From CAVPCZ01 sp963702445 (GTDB taxonomy: Bacteria > Bacteroidota > Ignavibacteria > UBA10030 > UBA6906), in the NCBI GenBank assembly GCA_963702445.1, contig CAVPCZ010000009.1:883127-947126 (forward strand): a stretch of DNA of 64,000 nucleotides, given 5' to 3'. The notes under the pieces were generated by a model, which saw nothing but the letters and a program-made list of their open reading frames with translations, did not search any database and had not been told where the DNA came from. The position numbers and the translations under genes were made by a program. This document shows, piece by piece, positions 57,740 through 64,000 of the stretch. Each line of letters starts with the position of its first letter. Position 1 is the first letter of the stretch.

Positions 57740-57958
57740 ATGGGACAACCGAGCATCAATGAACTGATGGAAAGGCTCGCCTGGTCAAAGGAGCGTGTGA
57801 ATCAACTGGAAGCGAAATGCGAATCCTGGCGGAATCAGGCGCTCCTTGCCCAGGCGAGGGAGAGGGTCCTGGCGACCGAGAACTTCGAACTGCGCCAAAA
57901 ACTGGCACAGAGTCTCCCTCTGTACGATCCTGACGAGTTTGTCGCCGGCAGGGAATAA
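57740..57958 (+). CDS. 72-aa coiled-coil protein of unknown function
   Basis: ATG 57740 follows ccggaggtagc, a good Shine-Dalgarno. The product is largely one long amphipathic helix: NELMERLAWSKERVNQLEAK, LLAQARERVLATENFELRQ, with heptad spacing of Leu and Ala, and an acidic tail YDPDEFVAGRE. It has no membrane segment or signal peptide. It is probably a small cytoplasmic coiled-coil protein acting as an oligomer or adaptor. It sits downstream of a strong promoter with an unusually long leader. No family is recognised. Confidence 0.65.
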   Translation: MGQPSINELMERLAWSKERVNQLEAKCESWRNQALLAQARERVLATENFELRQKLAQSLPLYDPDEFVAGRE

Positions 57959-58556
57959 TGACCATATGAAACGATGGAGCTGGGCGCACTCTCCACATCG
58001 CCTCTCTCCACCAGAGCGGACATTGCAGGATATGGATGCCGGGGAGGACCATCACCTTGGACCTTCCACAATAGTCAAGAAGTGGATCGTCCGATGCGGC
58101 GTGTGCTGAATCCCCTTCTGCTGTTGGGACTGCTTGGTTCGCGTGCTGACGCGACAAGCATCCGTCAGACTATTCCTCTTCCCCCCGGGTCGGACAAGAA
58201 GAGTGTGGCCCAGCAATACGGGCATGCGAAAGAGGGGGATAAAAGAATCATTCACTCAGGGACGGTATACCAGGGCGATTTGCCAATTTGCGCCGTCACC
58301 GCTTACTCCTTTTCGTGTATCCGTCCCTTCATGCCTGTTCGTTCACGTCACTACTATGCACGTCAGACCTTCTTTGACGCTTCGTTCTACATCTCTTCTT
58401 TCTGTAACAAGGCACCACCCTCAGCATGATCTCCGTCGGGTTGCTTCATCTGTAGCCGGTTTCCACACGCATGACTCCATCAGGAAGTCAGTGAGTTCGC
58501 TGGTGGGCTCGGCGTTGCACACCTGTTGAATACCCTATCTGATCCAATAGGAGGTT
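57959..58556. other. Intergenic stretch without supported gene
   Basis: An open frame beginning near 58,094 has a hydrophobic start (LNPLLLLGLLGSRADA) but poor coding character afterwards and no clear ribosome-binding site. I do not call it. No RNA gene is evident. Confidence 0.45.
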
Positions 58557-58622
58557 ATGATCATGTCCCTTATCGGCCTTGCGGTCTTGGGCATGATTCT
58601 CAAGGTTACGGGGGTGCTCTGA
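58557..58622 (+). CDS. 19-21 aa hydrophobic micro-peptide
   Basis: An aataggaggtt ribosome-binding site precedes ATG 58557 (2 bases) and ATG 58563 (8 bases, ideal). From the second ATG the peptide is MSLIGLAVLGMILKVTGVL, ending TGA at 58,620-58,622. It is almost entirely hydrophobic, with a single Lys, so it could insert in the membrane, as toxin or regulatory peptides do. Its small size makes chance possible; the perfect Shine-Dalgarno is the main support. Confidence 0.45.
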   Translation: MIMSLIGLAVLGMILKVTGVL

Positions 58623-58693
58623 TGGTTTACAGAATCCCCCATCGGAAGTGATCCGGGCAAGAATGTGGGACAAGAATGTGGGAGCATTCTTCC

Positions 58694-58722
58694 TTGACTT
58701 TCACGTGCAAACGCGCTAAGTT
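58694..58722 (+). promoter_or_regulatory. Promoter of truncated secreted-protein gene
   Basis: TTGACT (58694-58699) and TAAGTT (58717-58722) are 17 bases apart, followed by GC. The ATG of the next gene lies 36 bases downstream with a taggag site between. Confidence 0.7.
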
Positions 58723-58758
58723 GCTCCCGTATTTCTTCTTACCGTAGGAGACTGGACA

Positions 58759-58845
58759 ATGTACCGATTTAAGGGGAAGGCTCTCGGATGGAGCCTTGCT
58801 ATGCTGTTCCTCGCCGGGATGGCGAGTGCACAGGAGATTGATCGC
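58759..58845 (+). CDS. N-terminus of a secreted protein, cut at the chimeric junction
   Basis: ATG 58759 follows taggagactgg. The first residues are a signal peptide, MYRFKGKALGWSLAMLFLAG followed by MASAQEIDRR. After about residue 28 the frame enters sequence that reads better as a minus-strand gene of a different genome, and it ends at a TGA at 58,911-58,913. I take it as the start of a real exported protein whose remainder is missing because the assembly switches source here. Confidence 0.55.
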
Positions 58846-58860
58846 CGCGCCCTGCCACGA
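58826..58860. other. Probable chimeric junction between two genomes
   Basis: To the left are plus-strand FCB-type features: promoter, Shine-Dalgarno, signal peptide. To the right are minus-strand genes of an XrtA/PEP-CTERM cluster with higher GC and frequent indels. Both a plus-strand gene start and a minus-strand gene body are interrupted here, which an ordinary gene boundary would not produce. The exact base cannot be fixed. Confidence 0.65.
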
Positions 58861-58990
58861 GCGCAGTCGCCCCGGCGACGAAGAGGCCTCGCGGCATCGG
58901 AATGCCGAACGTGACGGGTTCCTGCTTGCGCACCAGCTCAGGCGCGTCGAGCGACGGGGATGCGACGTTGAATCTGGCTTCGTGAAGCAT
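58840..58990 (-). CDS. N-terminal fragment of a PcRGLX-like (exo-rhamnogalacturonan lyase-like) protein
   Basis: From ATG 58990 the fragment reads FNVASPSLDAPELVRKQEPV followed by TFGIPMPRGLFVAG, a segment that resembles the start of the PcRGLX-type beta-sandwich ('PVTFGIPFPRG...'). It is cut at the junction with the other genome after about 50 residues. It follows the FemAB gene by about 55 bases in the same direction. With so little sequence the assignment is tentative. Confidence 0.35.
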
Positions 58991-59044
58991 GGCTCGGTTC
59001 CCAACAGGTCGTGGATGTGGGCGCCGGAGACCGGCTGCCAGCGT

Positions 59045-60106
59045 TCAGGGGATCCCCCGCACGATCCCCGGCCCCGCCGCATTCGCCAGCCACAGAGGCG
59101 ATGCTGCCACAGCGCGACCAGCCGCTGGAACTTCGCGCTCTTCGGCCCGTGGTCGGGCAGGGCAGTGCCGCCGACGAGCACGTACTCCCAGTGCAACGCG
59201 GTCGGCTGCGCACCCCACTGCTGCTTGAAGCGGTAGGTGCTCTCGTAGGGTGTCGAGCGCCCGAAGTCGAAGACACGCAATCCGCGGGCGATGCTGTCGC
59301 GCAGCATCTCCCAGTAGAGCAGCATGTTCGCGCACAATGGACGCGCCTCGCGGAGCGACGAGGCCCACGGGTTCTCGACGCCGTCACGATGCGCGATGGT
59401 GATGCCGGCCGCGAGGCACCTCGTTCCCTGACGCACCGCATAGACGCGAGCGGCGTCGCCGGCGGCGCGAAACGCTTCGTCGAACAGGGCCACCGAATAC
59501 ACCGGCGTTCCGAGGTCGCGCATGTTGCGCGCGAAGACCTCGTATAACTCGTCGATCAACTCCGCCCCGCCCACGTGCGCGGTCAGGCCCGACTTCTCGG
59601 CCTTCCGCACCTGGTTGCGCACCTTGTTGTCAACCGCCTTCCACATGGCGTCTGCTGTCTCGGGTAAGTGCAAGGTCATGGCGACCTTGTGCGACCTTGA
59701 ACGGCAGTTCGGGAAACGTCGCGCAACGTGCCGGAGTTCGATGTGTCGCGCCTTCCGCTGTTCCGCCTCGCGCCGCGCCGCCTCCAGGAGCGCTCGCGCC
59801 GCCTCCTCGTCATCGGCAACGACCCCGCCGTAGTTGACGAAGGGGAGCGACACGATCAGGCGCCCGAACAGCAACGTCCGCATCGACACGAGCGGCAAGA
59901 CGCCGCACGCGCGGCCCTCGCGCTCGGCGACGAGATACACGCACTCGTGCCCGAACGCATCCTCGAACACACGACGCCACGCCCACGCGTGGTAGGCGGT
60001 GGTCTCGGGGCGCCCGAGAAGGTAGGCGTCCCAGTCGGCACCGGAGGTAGACTGCGCGACGCGCGTCAGCCGGCGCGGTCGCCGCGGTGACGCTGCCGCT
60101 GCTCAT
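59045..60106 (-). CDS. FemAB-like protein of the XrtA/PEP-CTERM system
   Basis: About 350 residues across at least two frame changes (near 60,045 and 59,100). It reads WDAYLLGRPETTAYHAWAWR, FEDAFGHECVYLVAER, VNYGGVVADDEEAARALL, VRNQVRKAEKSGLTAHVGG, LRVFDFGRSTPYESTYRFKQ, and ends near AAGPGIVRGIP. This is the GNAT-fold FemAB-like protein that accompanies exosortase-A exopolysaccharide loci. It may transfer an aminoacyl group to a lipid-linked or protein substrate. The start codon is fused with the deacetylase stop (ATGA), as is usual in these clusters. Indels are typical of this end of the window. Confidence 0.8.
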
Positions 60107-60946
60107 GCGGTGGCCCCCAGCGCGGCACCGAAGACGTCGCGAATTGGCGCGAACCTGAACTCGCGCAGGAGCCTCCGATACCGGCCTTCGCAACGGTCGA
60201 GGTTCCGTGTAGTGCCGCAAGCGGCTCAGGCCCGTCACGGCGAAGCGCGGCTGGCCGGGATCGATTTCCCACGGGTGCAGGTAGAAGACGGCGGGCTTGC
60301 CGTTCGACCGCGTTCAGCGCGCCGGATGCCCCAGCGCGTCCACGCATAGCGGCAGCAGCCGGAAGTAGCCGCCGCCGGCGACCGGCAGGTTCGCTGCCGC
60401 CCACGCGGACCGTGGATGGCGGCACCTCGATGAGGCGCGGCCGGCGGCGCGCTCAGCACGTGCGGATGCCGCGGCGCGTCGGGAATGCCGTAGCGGTCGT
60501 GGTGGATGGGGAAGATGCTCGCGTCGTACGCGATAGCCTTCCTCGAGCAGCACGTCGAGCGCCCACAGGGTGCGCGTACGACCGAGAAGCTCGGCGCGCG
60601 ATACCCGCGCACGGCGATGCCGGACTGGTCTTCGAGCAGCTGCTTCGCGCGGCGCAGGTCGTCGCGGAATCGCGCGGGCGCTGCTCGTAGATCAAGCGGT
60701 GCGCGTAGCCGTGCGACGCCAGTTCGTGCCCGTCGGCGGCGATGCGCCGCACCAGGCCGGGATATCGCTCGGCAACCCAGCCGAGGACGAAGAACGTGCG
60801 ACTTGACGCCGTGCGCGTCGAGCACGTCGAGCAACCGGTCGGTGTTGCGCACGACGCGGCTGCTCGAAACTGTCCCAGGCCGTCGACGCGAGCACCACGG
60901 CGTCGAAGGCGCTGACATGGAAGTAGTCTTCCACGTCAATGGTCAT
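60103..60946 (-). CDS. XrtA-type polysaccharide deacetylase (frameshifted)
   Basis: About 280 residues reading through many frame changes. It starts MTIDVEDYFHVSAFDAVV, the XrtA-type form of the NodB metal motif (DVED). It continues RVVRNTDRLLDVLDAHGVK, IAADGHELASHGYAHRLIYE (metal histidines), and FRDDLRRAKQLLEDQSG, then IAVRGYRAPSFSVV, and YDASIFPIHHDRYGIPDAPR. It ends near FGAALGATA in a frame overlapping the FemAB start. It should remove N- or O-acetyl groups from the growing polysaccharide in the periplasm. The order of genes here matches XrtA loci. Confidence 0.8.
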
Positions 60947-60969
60947 CGCGTTGACGATGGCGCGGCGAT

Positions 60970-62388
60970 CTACTGCGCCCCTGCGCGAGCACCACGGTCT
61001 TCATCGTCTCGAAGAGGATGAGCAGGTCGAGCGCAACCGACATGTGCTTGATGTAGAACAGGTCGTACTGCAGCTTCTCCAGCGCGTCCTCGACGCTCGC
61101 GCCGTAGGTGTAGCGCACCTGCGCCCAGCCGGTGAGGCCGGGCTTCACGGCGTGGCGCTGGCCGTAGAACGGAATCTGCTCGGTGAGCTGCGGCACGAAC
61201 TCCGGCCGCTCGGGGCGCGGGCCGACGAAGCTCATGTCGCCGCGCAGGACGTTCCAGAGCTGCGGCAGTTCGTCGAGCCGGGTCCGCCGCATGAAGCGGC
61301 CGACCGGCGTGACGCGCGGGTCGTTCTCCTGCGCCCAGACCGCGCCGGTCGTCGGCCTCGGCGTCGTGCCGCATCGACCGGAACTTGTGGACCGTGAACA
61401 CGCGCGCCGTCCTGCCCGACGCGCTTCTGGCGGTAGAGCGCCGGCCCTGGCGAGGTCAGCTTGACGGCGCGAGCGGTCAGCGGCCATGACCGGCAGCAGG
61501 CCAGCACGAGGCCCACGGCGCTGCGCCGCATGTCGAGCGCGCGTTTGGCCGTCGGCGAGAGCGCGCGACTTCCGGAACCCCGCCGAGAAGATGAACCAGC
61601 TCGGGCGCAGGTTCTCGACGGCGATCTTGCCCGTGTACTCCTCGTAGACCGAGGCCAGGTGATCGAAGGTGCACGCCCGTCGAGCTTCATCGTCGAGCAG
61701 GCGTCCATCGGCAGCTTGCCGCGCGCGTCGGCCAGGCTGACGACGACGCGGTCGACGCTGTGCTCGCGCGACGATCGCGCGGGATGTCGTCGACGCCGCC
61801 GATGACACCGGGATTGACGACCGGCTCGCCGATGCGCGCCGGGTCGGGATCGACGAAGCCGACGATCTCGACGCCGAGCTCGCTGCGCCGCTCGTACAGT
61901 TCGCGCGCCAGGGCGACGGCGGCCGGGCTGGTGCCGACGAGCAGGAGCCGCTCGCGCGGCGCCGACGTGGCGTGCAGCCACTCGAACGCCATGCGCCACG
62001 CCGAGCACCGAGCGACAGGATGAGGACCGCGGCGATGCAGGAAGACGCCGCGCCCGATCACCAGGTCGGGGAACATGAAGTAGATCAGCGCCGAGGATCA
62101 GCGAGCCGCGCCGAGCGCCTGCAGCAGCCGGACGAACAGCTCGCGCCGGTCGCGGACCATGCGCAGGTCGTACAGCTCGGCGTAGTGCAGCGCAGAGTCT
62201 GCAGACGACCGCGATCAGCGATGGCCCTTGGGCAGTCGCGAGCCCGTCGTCGATCCAGCGTCCACGCGTCCGGTCCCCATGCGGACGAACGCCGCGATCA
62301 GCCACGGCGCCGAGCGATCAGCGCCGTCTCGAAGAGCGATCAGCACGAGCGAGCGCCACGTGAGGCGCTGGCAGGACGACGCGGTCAT
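60970..62388 (-). CDS. XrtA-associated undecaprenyl-phosphate sugar transferase (frameshifted)
   Basis: About 470 residues with several frame changes. The N-terminal half has membrane segments (LIYFMFPDLVIGRGVFL) and a Rossmann-like part (ERLLLVGTSPAAVALARELY, VEIVGFVDPDPARIGEPV). The C-terminal catalytic part has RVTPVGRFMRRTRLDELPQL, WNVLRGDMSFVGPRPERPEF, and GLTGWAQVRYTYGASVEDAL, ending near ETMKTVVLAQGAQ. This is the bacterial sugar transferase signature (WNVLRGDMSFVGPRP). It should start repeat-unit assembly by moving a sugar phosphate to undecaprenyl phosphate. It is followed 24 bases later by the deacetylase. Confidence 0.85.
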
Positions 62389-62406
62389 AGAGCGGTCGGC
62401 GCTCCG

Positions 62407-63419
62407 TCAGCGAGCGCTTCCGTAGCTCGCCGTAGCTAGTGAGCCGTACCCGTAGCCGTAGCCATAGCCGTGGCGCTGCGACGTGTTCCGGCATCCTGTC
62501 GACGCCGTTGAGCACGACGCCCAGGATGCGGTCGCGCCCGAGGCCTCGATCGCCTTCTGCACCGCGGCGTAGCGGCGTCCTGGCCGGCGCGCACGACCAG
62601 CAGGGCGGCATCCACCATGGCGGCCAGCAGGTTGGCGTCGGGCAGCAGGCCACGGGCGGCGTGTCGAGGATCACCCAGTCGAAACGCTCGGCGGCCTCGT
62701 CGAGGATCTGCTGCATCCGGTTCGGCGTCAGGCCGCTCATCGGGTCGGGTGTCGGCCGGCCGGCGGGCAGCAGCGTGAGCCGCGGCGAGATCTGCAGGAG
62801 CGTCAGCTTGCGTCGCTGGATGCCTGAGGCCGTCGTTGAGGCCCGACACGTTGGGCACCTGGAACACGTCGTGGAGCGAGGGACGGCGCAGGTCGGCGTC
62901 GATCAGCAGCACCTGCCGCTGGTACGACTCCGCAGGGTCAGCGCGAGGTTCGTGGCGGTGAGGGTCTTGCCCTCGCCGGCGCGGCGCTGGCGACCATCAC
63001 GATCTTGATGCCGCGATCCGATCTGCGCGTGGTGCAGGGTCGCCGCGAGCTTCCGATACTGCTCGAGCAGGTGCTCTCGGCATCTAGGAGAGGCGACCAA
63101 CTTCTCACCGAGCGACGCGCTCACGTTCGAGAACAACGAGCCCTGCGTGCGTCCGCGCGGCGGCGGCTCGTCAATCGACGGCTCAGGCGACGCATCGCTG
63201 CCAATGCCCGGCATCTGCCACACGCGCCGGCGGGATAAACCGTGCCGGCGGGGTCAGTCGGTGCCGCCCGTCGCCGGCGAAATCCCACGCGCTGTGGTCG
63301 CCTGCGGTCGTGGCCAGCAACTCGTCGGGGCTCGCCTGCGGTTGCACGGGCTCGGGGTCGGGCACGGGCCGGGCGCCGGTGACGCCCGCCCGGCGAAGCG
63401 CTTCTTCGATGCGGCTCAC
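62407..63419 (-). CDS. XrtA-associated tyrosine autokinase (CpsD/CapB type, frameshifted)
   Basis: About 335 residues. It starts MSRIEEALRRAGVTGARPVP, a typical start of the PEP-CTERM tyrosine kinase. It continues VSASLGEKLVASPRCREHLL, a Walker A loop (GEGKTLTATNLALTL), the second Walker motif QVLLIDADLRRPSLHDVFQV, and FDWVILDTPPV. It ends with a Tyr/Gly-rich tail (HGYGYGYGSL) whose tyrosines are probable autophosphorylation sites. It controls chain length of the exopolysaccharide, together with a chain-length determinant protein that is outside the window. Frame changes occur near 63,235, 63,020, 62,920, 62,820 and 62,640. Confidence 0.82.
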
Positions 63420-63457
63420 GGTGTGACTCCTGCAGAGGTCTTCATGGCGACGTCGGT

Positions 63458-64000
63458 TCAGAAGAACGAGAAGCGACGACGCTTCGAGAAGTTCGCGAAC
63501 ATGCCGCGGTCGTCATCGGTGCCGGTGGCCGCCTGGTTGGCTGGCGCAGCGCCCGCGTGCAGCGGCACGACGGGCGCGTCGGCGGGATGCGCGTGGGGCA
63601 GGCCCTTGTGTCCCACGCGGATGGGGACTCAGGTTCGAACGTCGCCACTGGGAGGCTGTCGAGAGTCGAGGTCCCGCGTGACCTCTGCCACGATGTCGTG
63701 GTCGACCGGCCGCCGATCGATGCGCGAAGGCGGTGACCAGCGCGTTGTCGCAAATCACGTTGATCGTGCGGGGCACGCCGCGCGAGCGCTGGTGGATCAT
63801 CACCACCGCGTCTTTCGTGAACAACTGCGCTGTCGCCACCGGCAATGCGCACGCGCTTGGTGATGTACGCGGCGGCCTCGCGAAGGTCGAGCGGCTCCAG
63901 GCTGCAGCGCAGGGCGATCCGCTGCTTCAGCTGTCGCAGTCGGGGTTCATTGAGACGATCCGCCAGTTCCGGCTGGCCCGCGAGGATGACCGGGAGCAGC
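63458..64000 (-). CDS. XrtA-associated AAA ATPase (ExeA-like), partial at window edge
   Basis: The 3' part of an AAA-type ATPase reading off the right edge. In the correct frames it reads LLPVILAGQPELADRLNEPR, LRQLKQRIALRCSLEPLDLR, AAAYITKRVRIAGG, DAVVMIHQRSRGVPRTINVI and CDNALVTAFAH, ending RRRFSFF with TGA at 63,458. This is the ExeA/GspA-like ATPase found at XrtA loci, where it is thought to drive assembly or secretion steps. The N-terminal Walker A region lies outside the window. Frame changes near 63,850 and 63,700 are present. It is the first gene of the visible minus-strand cluster. Confidence 0.78.

Noticed and set aside
58094..58429. Possible small exported protein (LNPLLLLGLLGSRADA start)
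   Set aside because: No clear ribosome-binding site; codon use and amino-acid composition decay right after the hydrophobic start.
58627..59044. Extension of the FemAB open frame to 58,627 on the minus strand
   Set aside because: The true FemAB end (GPGIVRGIP then stop) is at 59,045 in another frame. The extension crosses the chimeric junction and two signal sequences of the other genome.

Overview
The window is about 64 kb of high-GC bacterial DNA and appears to hold two different genomes. Positions 1 to about 58,830 look like a member of the FCB group (Bacteroidota/Ignavibacteriota-like; the exact phylum is not resolved). The evidence is two C-terminal type IX secretion sorting tails with the YPNPFNPSTT motif, a PorV-like outer-membrane protein beside a TonB-dependent receptor with a carboxypeptidase-regulatory N-domain, LytTR response regulators with a propeller-type LytS histidine kinase, and seven promoters of the form TTG-N20-TAnnTT, close to the Bacteroidota consensus. 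From about 58,840 to the end, GC content rises further. The genes become a minus-strand exosortase-A (XrtA/PEP-CTERM) exopolysaccharide cluster typical of Acidobacteriota or Proteobacteria, and the reading frames are peppered with indels. The junction is probably an assembly chimera.

Region 1 (3-17,057, plus strand) is a compact, intact operon for uptake and breakdown of a uronate-containing glycan. It holds the end of a probable alpha-mannosidase, a fumarylacetoacetase-family hydrolase, an M20 deacylase, a ROK sugar kinase, a URO-D-fold methyltransferase-like protein, a secreted heparinase II/III-type lyase, a DeoC/LacD-type aldolase translationally coupled to a PfkB kinase, a 778-aa unrecognised enzyme, glycerate kinase, a sodium:solute symporter, a nitrilase-family amidase, an SDR oxidoreductase and a GH88/105-like unsaturated uronyl hydrolase. 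A seven-unit 14-bp tandem repeat separates the lyase from the aldolase.

Region 2 (17,133-23,258, minus strand, convergent to region 1) is a complete corrinoid methyl-transfer module: URO-D protein, corrinoid protein, homocysteine S-methyltransferase, DUF1638 protein, RACE-type reductive activator, and an MtaA/CmuA-type methyltransferase. Its methyl donor is unknown. I propose that it demethylates a methylated compound, possibly one released from the neighbouring glycan pathway. This is the best candidate for an undescribed system in the window.

Region 3 (23.4-40.1 kb) holds cell-surface and signalling genes: a secreted C39-like/golvesin-domain protein, a deacetylase, a LytTR/LytS/LytTR regulatory cluster, and a TonB receptor, large beta-rich protein and PorV-like trio. 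Almost every gene here carries one to several frameshifts.

Region 4 (40.3-58.8 kb) is mixed: a HTH regulator, a zinc amidase lipoprotein coupled to an aldo-keto reductase, an FHA-lytic transglycosylase fusion expressed from a divergent and apparently leaderless promoter, rhamnulokinase, two SGNH-type proteins, lipoproteins, tRNA-Gln and tRNA-Glu, small membrane ORFs and HEAT-like secreted proteins.

Region 5 (58.84-64 kb, minus strand) runs, in transcription order, XrtA-associated ATPase, tyrosine autokinase, undecaprenyl-phosphate sugar transferase, polysaccharide deacetylase, FemAB-like protein, and a fragment of a PcRGLX-like protein cut off at the junction.

All calls come from reading the sequence and recalled family motifs. 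No database search was run.
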